NCBI RefSeq assembly: GCF_013694095.1
Contig: NZ_JACEFB010000001.1
Location: 744,001 to 808,000, forward strand
From: Thermogemmata fonticola
GTDB taxonomy: Bacteria > Planctomycetota > Planctomycetia > Gemmatales > Gemmataceae
Length of the DNA: 64,000 bases
Direction of reading: 5' to 3'
Shown piece after piece: positions 53,933 to 62,771 of this stretch. The first letter of the stretch is position 1. Each line of letters begins with the position of its first letter. Below the pieces are notes generated by a model. That model was not told where the DNA came from, made no database searches, and worked only from the letters and a program-made list of their open reading frames with translations. A program made the position numbers and the translations under genes.

Positions 53933-55129
53933 ATGAAGCTCCGCCAAAAGCCTGAAGATTTCCAGGTAGAAGAAATAACCGATGTCGTACCCGGCAACAC
54001 GGGTGAGTTTGCTTTCTACAAGCTCGTCAAAACAGGTTGGACGACTCCTGATGCGCTAGCTATCATTCGCCGGAAGTGGAACATTCATCATCGGCGGATT
54101 AGCTACGGCGGGCTGAAAGACCGCCACGCCATCACGTCGCAATACTTCAGCATTTTCCGCGGTCCGCCACAGGACTTGGAACACCTGCGGTTCCAGGTGA
54201 AATATCTCGGCCAGCTTGTGGAACCGTACACGTCCACGAACATTCGGTCCAATCGGTTCACAGTCGTCATGCGGGATATGTCCTTGCGAGAGGCAGAGGC
54301 TGCCGCCCAGGTAGCGGACAGCGAGGTGGCGGCCATCGGCTACCCGAACTACTTCGACGATCAGCGCTTCGGTTCGGTGGGGGAGGAATCCGCGTTCATC
54401 GCCAAATACATGCTCCAAGCCAATTGGGAAGGCGCCCTCTGGCAAGCACTGGCTGCGCCTTATGAGTATGATCGTGCGGCCGATAAACGACTCAAGCAAT
54501 TATTGCGGACCCACTGGGGTCAATGGACCAGCTTGCGGGAGTTGTTACCCCGGAGTCACGCGCGGAGTTTGGTCTGTTACCTGGCGGATCATCCCCAGGA
54601 TTACAAAGGGGCTGTGGCCCGCTTGCGCCCGGAACTGAAGGGATTATATGTCGCCGCCTACCAGAGCTGGCTTTGGAACCAGACCCTGGCAGTTTGGCTG
54701 AAGCAGAGTGTAGCCGCAAGCGACCTTGTGACCCTAAGGACCAAGCATGGCGATTGGCCTGCGCCTCGCCGCGTGCCGGATTCTCTGCTCTCGCATTGGA
54801 CGGCGGGACGTCTACCTCTGCCCTGTTCCCGGCTGAAACCTCACGGCCACGAATGGTGGCTTCCCCTCCTCCAACAGGTGCTACACCATGAGGGATTGAC
54901 CCTGGAACGCTTGAAAATACCCGGTTTAGACCGCCCCTTCTTTCCGAAAGGGGAACGGGCTGTATCCGTCCGGCCTACCCAGTTGCGCTGGAATATAGCA
55001 GACGATGAATTGCAATGCGGGCAGGTCAAACTCGTGCTGGAGTTCGAGTTACCCCGCGGTTGCTACGCCACGATGTTGGTCAAGCGCCTCATGGCTGGCG
55101 TGTCAACTCCCGGAACGCCTCGCAAATGA
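53933..55129 (+). CDS. truD: tRNA pseudouridine(13) synthase
   Basis: Makes pseudouridine at position 13 of tRNA. The 398 residues fit TruD. GLKDRHAITSQ contains the catalytic Asp63. Further signatures are the N-terminal KLRQKPEDFQVEE, NRFTVVMRD, GYPNYFDDQRFGS, the long insertion domain, and YVAAYQSWLWNQTLAVWL. Its 3' end overlaps the convergent ceramidase-like gene by 41 bp. Confidence 0.95.
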   Translation: MKLRQKPEDFQVEEITDVVPGNTGEFAFYKLVKTGWTTPDALAIIRRKWNIHHRRISYGGLKDRHAITSQYFSIFRGPPQDLEHLRFQVKYLGQLVEPYTSTNIRSNRFTVVMRDMSLREAEAAAQVADSEVAAIGYPNYFDDQRFGSVGEESAFIAKYMLQANWEGALWQALAAPYEYDRAADKRLKQLLRTHWGQWTSLRELLPRSHARSLVCYLADHPQDYKGAVARLRPELKGLYVAAYQSWLWNQTLAVWLKQSVAASDLVTLRTKHGDWPAPRRVPDSLLSHWTAGRLPLPCSRLKPHGHEWWLPLLQQVLHHEGLTLERLKIPGLDRPFFPKGERAVSVRPTQLRWNIADDELQCGQVKLVLEFELPRGCYATMLVKRLMAGVSTPGTPRK

Positions 55130-56486
55130 GGGGAGCCGCCTCTGGCCCGACGCTGTTGATTTCGCCGTATTGAGCCTTCCTAAGTCCGTAACAGTAAGGC
55201 GGCTTTTCATCCCATTGCCGCTTCGGAATGATGTAACCAATCTCATCATTACCCAGGCCGATGATCATGCGATGTCTCCCCTTCTTCATGTGGGGATAGA
55301 TGGCCGGTTCAATAGGCGCATCGGGAAAGTCCGCCCCGGAGTCCACAGGGTCTTGGACCTTTCCCAGCACCAACTCCGGATAGATTTCGCCCGGTATGAC
55401 GGCAACTTCCAAATCTCCAAGCTGGAGATAGCCGACTTCGGTCTTGATCGCAACCCGCCGGGAGACATCTTGGGTTTCAACAAACTTGGCGGGTGAAGGA
55501 TTGTTGTCCCAAACATACAACGGCCGTTGCAGGGTCCCCACTTGCCAGCCCAAGCGGTACAACTTGTTGTCCACTGGAACCAAGATAGATTTACGGCGAA
55601 TGGTAAAGGGTGTTAGCCGCAGTGGTTCGCTCTTTTGCAAGGCTTTCTGGACCGCATCAGCGACCAAGCGGCCATAACGCTCTGCCTTGGCGAACGTGCC
55701 ATCTGTCAGCTCTTGGCCTTTCTCGTCTCGGACCGCTAACCCCAGGGGTGTCATCAAACCCCCAACGGTGCCGGTGAAGTAGATCACGGGGCATTGATAT
55801 TTCGCTCGCAAAGCCTCGATGACATAGTACGGGAAGTCCGCCGTCAACTCCGTATTCTTGGAGTCCAGCACTTCGGGGTGGTTATTCCATTGAACGAGCA
55901 GCCCCAGCGATCGTTCGGTGGCAGCCTCGGTGAAGCGAAGGGCGACCAACTCATCGTGCAATACGATGGGTTGCCGGCTATCCCGGAGCAACTCCGGGGC
56001 ATTGACCCGTCCGATGTGCGCCTTGGCCGGCTGGAGTGCCGCTTCGGCTGTCCGGATGGCTTCCACGCAACCGTCTTCCAACTTTTTCATGTACTCAGGG
56101 TCCACACCGCTTTGAATCGGACTCGGACCCCACAGACCGAGCGTATCGGGTCCCTCGTGATTATGCGTTGAGGATACCAGGATGTAAGAAAAGTGGGGAC
56201 AACGAGACCGGATCCGCTCCACCGTTGGCAAAAAAATGCCAATCACATCCACACTGACCAAAGCAATTTTCTCATTCTTCGATGCGAGCACCACGGCACG
56301 GGCCATGATCGAATCATGGACTTTCGTGGCTCGCCGATTGTGGCCGAATCCCGCCAGATAAACTGGTTTCTTGCCGAGTTCCGGGGTAATATCCTTGTGG
56401 GCATACCCGAAGGATAGCTCCTGAGCTGTCCCTTCAGAGACCCAAAACAGCACGAGGCATAAGGCCCACAGGCCGACTCGATTCAT
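55089..56486 (-). CDS. Neutral/alkaline ceramidase-like secreted hydrolase
   Basis: A 465-residue protein from ATG 56486, chosen over the longer frame at 56588 because GAGGTG lies 5 bp upstream and a clean signal peptide follows (GLWALCLVLFWVSEGTAQE). The mature part starts with FGYAHKDITP and contains the zinc-binding SSTHNHEGPDT and the LVQWNNHPEVL region of neutral ceramidases, so an amidase or other metal hydrolase on periplasmic lipids or polysaccharides is likely. It lacks the C-terminal Ig-like domain of true ceramidases. It is the last gene of the five-gene unit from menG and overlaps truD tail to tail. Confidence 0.87.
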   Translation of the reverse strand: MNRVGLWALCLVLFWVSEGTAQELSFGYAHKDITPELGKKPVYLAGFGHNRRATKVHDSIMARAVVLASKNEKIALVSVDVIGIFLPTVERIRSRCPHFSYILVSSTHNHEGPDTLGLWGPSPIQSGVDPEYMKKLEDGCVEAIRTAEAALQPAKAHIGRVNAPELLRDSRQPIVLHDELVALRFTEAATERSLGLLVQWNNHPEVLDSKNTELTADFPYYVIEALRAKYQCPVIYFTGTVGGLMTPLGLAVRDEKGQELTDGTFAKAERYGRLVADAVQKALQKSEPLRLTPFTIRRKSILVPVDNKLYRLGWQVGTLQRPLYVWDNNPSPAKFVETQDVSRRVAIKTEVGYLQLGDLEVAVIPGEIYPELVLGKVQDPVDSGADFPDAPIEPAIYPHMKKGRHRMIIGLGNDEIGYIIPKRQWDEKPPYCYGLRKAQYGEINSVGPEAAPLICEAFRELTRQP

Positions 56487-56553
56487 GGTACACCTCGGAA
56501 ATTGCAAGGAGAAACATCTCAGGCGTCTACCAAGAGAAAGATCGATCAGGTCC

Positions 56554-57393
56554 TCAACGCTTGGAAAAGGGCGTAACTTTTTCGGCACATTCCTTCAAAT
56601 AACGGATGCTTTCCCGTGCAATAGTCTCCGGATCAGGGCTGTAGTCAAAAACCTCGACGGAAATCCAGCCGGTGTAGTGGATATCCCAGAGTGCCTGCAA
56701 GATGGGGCAGAAGTCCGTTGAGCCGAAGCCAGGACCCCGTTTATTCGGATCGTTGGCATGGAAGTGAGTGAGCCATGCGGCATGTGTACGGATGATTTCC
56801 GGGATGGGAAGAGCTTCCGAGGACATCGCCTTGACATCGAGATGCAAGCGGACGTAGGGGTGATTCAACCGCTGGGCTAGGGCGACCGCTTCCGTTGCAG
56901 TGTTGAGAAAATTGGTTTCTGTAGGAGAGAGCGGTTCCAGGCATAAATACACCTGGCGTTGTTCCAACGCTTTCAGGCAATAACTGAGGGTATCCAGGGC
57001 AAAATCCTCAGCCTTCTGTCGTGACCATTCAGCGGGATAGGTTCGTTGAGCGGGCGAACCCAACACGAGGATATTCCCGCCCAAATCCGCAGCGGCATGG
57101 GCTAATTCCGCCAGGTACTCTCCGGTGCGCTGCCGCACGGCGGGATCGGGACTGGTGAGATGAAACCCCTCGGTGCGAGCCAGTAACCAATGCAGTCCCA
57201 GGATTTGGACCCCCGCTGCTTGAGCCTGGCGTCGCAATTCCGCACGCTGAACGGCTGTGACCTCGGTAATGCGGGGTGCCAAAGTGAAGGGAGCCACTTC
57301 CAAACCGGTGTAACCCAACTCGGCGATTCGGGCACATATGCGGGCGTGTTCCCAACCCTCGAATGTCTCATTGCAAATGGCATATTTCCTCAT
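56554..57393 (-). CDS. Sugar phosphate isomerase/epimerase (xylose-isomerase-like TIM barrel)
   Basis: A 279-residue protein from ATG 57393, with AGGAGA 7 bp upstream. The AP-endonuclease-2 type barrel shows GYTGLEVAPFTLAP early on, a metal-binding LCLEPLSPTETNFLN (Glu in LEPL), VRLHLDVKAM (Asp), FHANDPNKRGPG (His, Asp) and the final Glu in WISVEVFDY. All four metal ligands seem present. Substrate unknown. It starts 28 bp after the HtrA-like stop. Confidence 0.9.
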   Translation of the reverse strand: MRKYAICNETFEGWEHARICARIAELGYTGLEVAPFTLAPRITEVTAVQRAELRRQAQAAGVQILGLHWLLARTEGFHLTSPDPAVRQRTGEYLAELAHAAADLGGNILVLGSPAQRTYPAEWSRQKAEDFALDTLSYCLKALEQRQVYLCLEPLSPTETNFLNTATEAVALAQRLNHPYVRLHLDVKAMSSEALPIPEIIRTHAAWLTHFHANDPNKRGPGFGSTDFCPILQALWDIHYTGWISVEVFDYSPDPETIARESIRYLKECAEKVTPFSKR

Positions 57394-57421
57394 GCCTGTC
57401 TCTCCTTTTTGTTTTTTCCCT

Positions 57422-58987
57422 TTAGGGAACAATAAGCTCCCGAGGTCGCGGTGGAGTTTCCGTGATGTCGATGAGAGTGAGTGTCAGAGTTTTCTGATCT
57501 TTACAGGCAGAGTAGAAAGCCGCAGGACTCGCCACAGGCTTGTGATTGACGTGTGTGATCAGCCAACGATCCGTTGATTCCCCCAAGGTTTTGAGTTTCC
57601 TCTCCATCGGCGATCCTGGGATAATTTCACGAATGCACACTCCGGGCAAAATCGGCGATGCTAACGCCAATGGTTGAGTTCGCAGGCGCAAGGTCAGAAT
57701 GCTGGAATAATCGACGCGCAGGCCGAACACAGGAGAAGGACGTACCGAAGCGATAAACGGCTGGGGATTGTTGAATTTGGCCAAGGTAGCCGTTACGGTG
57801 CGCGGTGGTCCCAAGCGGGGCAGCACCGTCAATTCCACTTTCGACCCGGCTAGAGCCGCTCCAATGTGAATCAGCAGATCGTCATACGATTCAATCGGAT
57901 AACCGTTGATGCGGATGATGAGGTCGCCAGGGCGAAGACCGGCTTGATCGGCGGGTCCCCCTGGATTGACGGCTCCGATTTCCACTCCCTGTTCGCGCCG
58001 TCCTCGGCTCTCGGCTAAGGTGACACCGAGAAAGCCATATTCTACCTCTTCCCCTCGGCGCAACACTTCCAAGATGCGGCGAAAGTTCTCATCGGCAGGC
58101 AGGGCATAGCCGGGGCCGATCGAGCGGTCGTAGACCACCGCACCGGCTGTCACCAATCCCAACAATTCCCCGTCGAGATTGACCAAGGCGGCGCCGCTGA
58201 TATCGGAAAAGGGACGCACATCATGTTCCAGAAGCACCCCGGATTTGTAGTAACTGGACTGTTTGTCTAGGGGCACATCCCCATCACCCCGGAGCAGACT
58301 TAAACGATGACGAACGTTGGTTAGGCTGCCGAAGGCCGCACTGGGTTTTTCCAATCGCAGTTCGCCCCGTCCAGAGTAAGCTAGCAATACCACTAGGCGG
58401 CCGGGCGCCACCGTCGCCTTGCGCTGCGGCAGATCGTAAAGTAGCACATCGGCGAAGCGGATGGGAACCAACCCATCGGGAGGCCGAATGAGCTTGAGAA
58501 CAGCCAAATCCGATCGGGCATCTGCCGCATGAATATCGGCGTAAGAGCCGCCCTGCGCCGTGTGAACGTAAATTTTCCTGGCTCCCTCGATGACGTGATA
58601 CAAAGTTAGGATCAACCCTGATGTATCGAGTACCACTCCACCGGCGCAGCCGTGTTCGGCGATCGCTTGGGGATCGCTCAAGTCCAAATGTTTCGCCAAG
58701 CGGATACGGGACGGCGAAGCATCCCCTTTGATGAACTCCCGCGGATCGAACGCTCCCAATTGACCTGCCGGTGCATCGGGCGGCCGTGGCGGATAAAACT
58801 CACTGCGCGAAACAACAATGGCCACCACTCCTGGCCCTGCTGTCTTAACCACGTTTTGCAGTTGCCTCTGAAAGGCTTCCAGCAATTCGCGCCGGTCCAC
58901 TTCCCGCGTTTGAAGGAATCCTGCGGGAGCCAAACTTACACCCAGGCCGAGATGGATGAATGCTATGATTAATACACATTTTTTCAT
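57422..58987 (-). CDS. HtrA/DegP-like serine protease with PDZ domains and altered active-site loop
   Basis: A 521-residue exported protein. Residues 1-20 form a signal peptide. The protease part (about 45-300) shows catalytic His131 in LILTLYHVIEGA, Asp160 in DARSDLAVLKL and Ser264. However, the nucleophile loop reads SDISGAALVN (261-270) instead of the usual GNSGGPLVN, so residues forming the oxyanion hole are changed. A PDZ domain is at about 316-400 (YGFLGVTLA, GGPADQAGLRPGDLII), and a second, weaker one at about 440-515. It may be a reduced-activity protease or a chaperone/binding protein. It lies between hemE and the isomerase in one unit. Confidence 0.88.
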   Translation of the reverse strand: MKKCVLIIAFIHLGLGVSLAPAGFLQTREVDRRELLEAFQRQLQNVVKTAGPGVVAIVVSRSEFYPPRPPDAPAGQLGAFDPREFIKGDASPSRIRLAKHLDLSDPQAIAEHGCAGGVVLDTSGLILTLYHVIEGARKIYVHTAQGGSYADIHAADARSDLAVLKLIRPPDGLVPIRFADVLLYDLPQRKATVAPGRLVVLLAYSGRGELRLEKPSAAFGSLTNVRHRLSLLRGDGDVPLDKQSSYYKSGVLLEHDVRPFSDISGAALVNLDGELLGLVTAGAVVYDRSIGPGYALPADENFRRILEVLRRGEEVEYGFLGVTLAESRGRREQGVEIGAVNPGGPADQAGLRPGDLIIRINGYPIESYDDLLIHIGAALAGSKVELTVLPRLGPPRTVTATLAKFNNPQPFIASVRPSPVFGLRVDYSSILTLRLRTQPLALASPILPGVCIREIIPGSPMERKLKTLGESTDRWLITHVNHKPVASPAAFYSACKDQKTLTLTLIDITETPPRPRELIVP

Positions 58988-59034
58988 ATCTCGAGCTTCC
59001 GCAGCCTGAAGAAGGATGCAACTTTCCTGCCTAT

Positions 59035-60120
59035 TTAGAGAATCTCACGAGTGCGGCGCCACTCCTGAACAGCTTGCACGTAGGCCGCAAAATTGGCAAC
59101 CGGTGTATCCTTGTCCAATCCGTGATTCAAATTGACGATATGCCGTTGCCCGCCGCTCGCGTCCAAGCAGCGCCACACTGCCCGGCGTACATCTTCCGGC
59201 GTGCCCTCCCGAAGGATGCGGAAGTCGATATTCCCCTGAAAAACCAGGTGAGGATAGCGACGCAAAGCGGCTTGCAAATCGTGACGAGTCCCTAAACTGA
59301 TCACATTCGCCCCGCTAGCACACATCAGATCGAGATACGAACATTCTTTGACAAAGAGGATACCGGGTGCTTGGCGAACCGCGGCAAAGATAGCCTGGTG
59401 GTGCGGTTGTGCCCAGATATCGTATTCCAACGGATTCAACATCCCCGCCCAGGAATCGAACACCTGATAGACATCGGCCCCGGCCTCAATCAGGGTGCGC
59501 AGAAAGCGAATCGTGGCATGCTGCAATCGTTGGAGTAATTCTTCCCAGGCTCTCGGCTGTTCGCCGACGAATCGCCGGGTTTGCGGCAGGTCTTTGCCCG
59601 TCGCAATACAGTAGGTCGCCACAGTGAAAGGAGCACCGGCAAAAGCGATAACGGGTAATTGGCCTGCTAGTTCGGTTTTCACGCGGCGTAACAACTCCAG
59701 GACGTGGGCATAGTGGGAGGGCGAAGGTTCGGGGTCCAGTCGTTCGACATCGGCCAAAGTCCGCACGGGTTTTTCCGGCACTGGCCCGGCTCCACTTTGC
59801 AAGGTGAAAGGCAAACCCATTGCGACAGGCAAGGTCGTAATGTCGTAGAAAAGGATGATGGCATCCACGCCAAAGCGGCGAGGGCAGAGAGTCGCCTGGA
59901 CAGCACTGTCCACATCCTCGGTAAAATCAAAGAATGGCCGGTCGGCGCGAATCCGCCGAAACTCCGGGTCCCATCGTCCTGCTTGGCGCATGGCCCAGAC
60001 AGGCGGCCGTTCCACTTGTTCTCCGCGGATTGCCCGCAAGAGCAAATGTTCTGGTGCCTTCTGGCGACTTGCAGTTATTGCCCGCTGTTCCAACTGGCTC
60101 GCAGTCTCCGAGGACCCCAT
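59035..60120 (-). CDS. hemE: Uroporphyrinogen decarboxylase
   Basis: Removes four acetate carboxyls of uroporphyrinogen III in haem synthesis. The 361 residues match. MRQAGRWDPEFR (44-55) carries Arg45 and Arg49, which bind substrate; the usual Tyr after GR is Trp. Catalytic Asp93 is in LFYDITTLPVAMGL. VYQVFDSWAGMLNP and NLNHGLDKDTP are further conserved parts. The first 20 residues are an extra stretch. It starts 42 bp after menG. Confidence 0.95.
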   Translation of the reverse strand: MGSSETASQLEQRAITASRQKAPEHLLLRAIRGEQVERPPVWAMRQAGRWDPEFRRIRADRPFFDFTEDVDSAVQATLCPRRFGVDAIILFYDITTLPVAMGLPFTLQSGAGPVPEKPVRTLADVERLDPEPSPSHYAHVLELLRRVKTELAGQLPVIAFAGAPFTVATYCIATGKDLPQTRRFVGEQPRAWEELLQRLQHATIRFLRTLIEAGADVYQVFDSWAGMLNPLEYDIWAQPHHQAIFAAVRQAPGILFVKECSYLDLMCASGANVISLGTRHDLQAALRRYPHLVFQGNIDFRILREGTPEDVRRAVWRCLDASGGQRHIVNLNHGLDKDTPVANFAAYVQAVQEWRRTREIL

Positions 60121-60162
60121 GATTGCCTTGCCTCACGGCTTGTGCATTTTGTCGATCAAATT

Positions 60163-60909
60163 TCAACGCATCTCTGCTGGCTTGCGTCCCGTGTACAGTG
60201 TCGCAATCCCTCCCGTGAAGGGGACGAACGCAACATCCCTCAATCCATGAGATTGTAAGATCGCGGCCAATTTTTCGTAGTCCGGGAATTGCAACACACT
60301 CTCCGGCAAATAGCGGTAGGCGGAATAGCGATTGCGACATAACAACTGGCCTATCAGGGGCAGCAGATAGCGGAAGTAAAGCGTATATAGGCTCCCCAGG
60401 ATTTTGCGGCGCGGGCGGGAAAACTCCAGGATCGCCAAGCGGCCGCCGGGACGCAGTACGCGGATCATCTCCCAAAGACCACGGTGCATATCTGTGATAT
60501 TCCGCAGTCCGAATGCCACACACACCAGGGCGAAACTATTGTCGGGAAATGGCAGGTATTGAGCATCCGCTTCCACGAAAGTGAGGGAAGCTGGGCATGG
60601 CTTCAGGTGCGCCTTGCGTCGAGCTTGCTGGAGCAACTCATGGCAGAAATCGGCTCCAACGATCTGTGTGCTCGAAGGAGCGACCTGCGCATAGGCCAAA
60701 GCCAAATCGCCGCTGCCCGTGCACACATCAAGAATCGGACCCTCCGCCGCAGCAGGAGGAGGCACTAAGGCCACGACTCTCCGCCGCCAGGATCGGTCGA
60801 TATTGAGGCTCAGGAAGTGATTGAGAAAATCATACCAGGGCGCAATCTCGCTGAACATGTTGCGGATGCGCTCTTCTCGCTTGTCGATCCAAGTCGAAGT
60901 TGTGTTCAC
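60163..60909 (-). CDS. menG: Demethylmenaquinone methyltransferase (UbiE/MenG family)
   Basis: SAM-dependent C-methyltransferase for menaquinone, perhaps also ubiquinone. The 248 residues fit. SAM motif I is PILDVCTGSGDLAL (58-71); DAQYLPFPDNSFALVCVAFGLRNITD and LAILEFSRPRRKI are the conserved UbiE blocks. FSEIAPWYDFLNHFLSLNIDRSWRR near the start is also diagnostic. It opens the minus-strand unit with hemE, joining quinone and haem supply. Confidence 0.94.
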   Translation of the reverse strand: MNTTSTWIDKREERIRNMFSEIAPWYDFLNHFLSLNIDRSWRRRVVALVPPPAAAEGPILDVCTGSGDLALAYAQVAPSSTQIVGADFCHELLQQARRKAHLKPCPASLTFVEADAQYLPFPDNSFALVCVAFGLRNITDMHRGLWEMIRVLRPGGRLAILEFSRPRRKILGSLYTLYFRYLLPLIGQLLCRNRYSAYRYLPESVLQFPDYEKLAAILQSHGLRDVAFVPFTGGIATLYTGRKPAEMR

Positions 60910-61036
60910 GATTTCTCCCGTCTAGTCCTATAGTGATAATAGCAACCGCTACCCGGACTCACCTAAGGCCAACGATGCTTTTTCTGCATGAGGCCAAAGG
61001 CTCCACGGGCAAGTCGAGAAACTCCTAGGGATATTG

Positions 61037-61669
61037 ATGATGCTGGAATGCCGCGCGTGGAGGATCGGACCAGCCGTGCTCTCGTCCGCTCCAGCCTCCC
61101 TGCCTTGCTCGTCCTCTCAACCTAAACGCTGGCATATCTGGGACGCTCAGGACCAGAGTCTGCGCGGCGTGGTGACCGAACATTTGGGTCCCGTGGCAAC
61201 TAGCTTACGGCGTTGGTTGAGGCTTCATCGCTGCCCGACCACTTGGCATTTTTGTGAAACCCCCGATGAATCCTTGGTCTTCACGTTCAGCCTGAGGTGG
61301 GGCTGGCGCCGAGGGATCGTCCGCGATGCCTTGCACTGCCCCATTGGCCACATCAGCCTGCGCAGACCTCCGAGTGTCTGGCTGACCTTCCCTCACTCGC
61401 AACCGGCTCCCTGGATCGTCCAAACCAGCTCCAGCGGTTGGGAAATGGAGATCGTCTGGCCGCAGGAACCGCAGAGGAAACTGACCGTCACCGCACTGAG
61501 TGGTGGGGATAATCTTTCCCCAAGGGATTGTGTCACGGTGCGGATTCCATCTGAGTTGGATGACGAACCCTTCATAAAAATGCTCCTGTTGGCGACAGCG
61601 GTGCTGCAACTCCATAACAACATTGGCAGGAATACGCCCAGGACTTTGTCAGGAGTGCCGTCATGTTGA
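61037..61669 (+). CDS. Hypothetical protein upstream of M24 peptidase
   Basis: About 210 residues, Trp-rich (RWHIWDAQDQ, TTWHFCETPDE, RWGWRRGIV) and probably a beta-rich soluble fold. No family is recognised. ATG 61037 follows AGGGA by 5 bp. Its stop overlaps the start of the M24 gene in an ATGTTGA arrangement, so the two are probably co-translated, which supports it as a real gene. Four Cys residues are scattered without a motif. Confidence 0.68.
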   Translation: MMLECRAWRIGPAVLSSAPASLPCSSSQPKRWHIWDAQDQSLRGVVTEHLGPVATSLRRWLRLHRCPTTWHFCETPDESLVFTFSLRWGWRRGIVRDALHCPIGHISLRRPPSVWLTFPHSQPAPWIVQTSSSGWEMEIVWPQEPQRKLTVTALSGGDNLSPRDCVTVRIPSELDDEPFIKMLLLATAVLQLHNNIGRNTPRTLSGVPSC

Positions 61670-62742
61670 CACCGGAGGGCTGCCGCCGCCGCCGCGAGCG
61701 ACTGGTGAACCATCTGGGATGGAAAACTCCCGTGGTGCTTGCGGATCCCATCCACTTGCGGTATTTGGCCGGTTTCCACGTCGAAGCCATCCACCAGCAT
61801 GCTGATTTCGGAGCTATCTTGGTTCTCTTCCCCAACGGAGACGGCCGCCTTTATTACGACAGCCGACTGCCGGGTGCCAGCGCACAGGTGGAACAGCATG
61901 AGGCCTTAGTTTGGTACGACGGCCAATCACCTGGCCGCGGTCCCCGGCGGTTGATATTCGAGCCGATCTTGAACCAGTATGGAGGTCGCATTCATGATGC
62001 ACTGACAGACCCTCAAGCTCGCGAGATCCACACCGCCATCTCCCAGCTCCGCCGCGCGAAGGACGAAGACGAACTGGAAATGATCCGGCGTTGCCTGCGC
62101 GCCACGGAAGCAGGGCATGCCTGGGCACGCCAGCATCTCCAAGCGGGTATGACAGAATTGGAGGTTTACAGCGGCGTCACTCAAGCGGTGTATCAGTTTT
62201 TAGGCCATTGGGCTGTGGTGTACGGTGATTTTGTGGCTGCCAAGGGGAAGAAACGGGGCGGCCCGCCGACTAACTACCGCCTGCAACGGGGAGATACTTT
62301 CATTCTGGATTACTCCGTCGTCCTCGGCGGTTATCGCAGCGATTGCACGAACACTCTCTGTGTCGGTTCAGTACCACCACGACAGCAAGAGCTTTACGAG
62401 GCTTGTCTCGAAGCGATCCGTGCCGGCGAATCTGCCCTTCGCCCTGGTGCCACAGGCCAACACGTGTATCATGCCGTCCGCGATGCCTTCCGCCGCCGGG
62501 GTTTAGAGGCATTCTTTACAACGCATGCCGGCCATGGCTTAGGACTTATGCATCCGGAGCCGCCCTTCTTCGTTCCTCACTCCACGGAGGTGCTACAAGT
62601 CGGCGACGTCGTTACCCTTGAACCCGGACTATACTGCGACGACTGTGGAATGCGTTTTGAACATGTATATCGCATCACGGAAACGGGTTGCGAGCGCCTT
62701 AGCGAGCACACTTTAGCCCTGGCCTGCACCTCCTCACAGTGA
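61663..62742 (+). CDS. M24-family aminopeptidase (Xaa-Pro dipeptidase-like)
   Basis: A 359-residue metallopeptidase. The five metal ligands are visible: Asp216 and Asp227 in LDYSVVLGGYRSDCTN, His291 in HAGHGLGLMHPEPP, Glu320 in TLEPGLYC and Glu333 in MRFEHVYRIT. The N-terminal 130 residues form the creatinase-like domain (VVLADPIHLRYLAGFHVEAI). Probably removes or cleaves Xaa-Pro peptides in the cytoplasm; a creatinase-like hydrolase is possible. Convergent with the CcsA-type gene with 29 bp between stops. Confidence 0.93.
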   Translation: MLTPEGCRRRRERLVNHLGWKTPVVLADPIHLRYLAGFHVEAIHQHADFGAILVLFPNGDGRLYYDSRLPGASAQVEQHEALVWYDGQSPGRGPRRLIFEPILNQYGGRIHDALTDPQAREIHTAISQLRRAKDEDELEMIRRCLRATEAGHAWARQHLQAGMTELEVYSGVTQAVYQFLGHWAVVYGDFVAAKGKKRGGPPTNYRLQRGDTFILDYSVVLGGYRSDCTNTLCVGSVPPRQQELYEACLEAIRAGESALRPGATGQHVYHAVRDAFRRRGLEAFFTTHAGHGLGLMHPEPPFFVPHSTEVLQVGDVVTLEPGLYCDDCGMRFEHVYRITETGCERLSEHTLALACTSSQ

Positions 62743-62771
62743 TGGCCCCAGAGAAAAGGTGGAAGAGGTTT

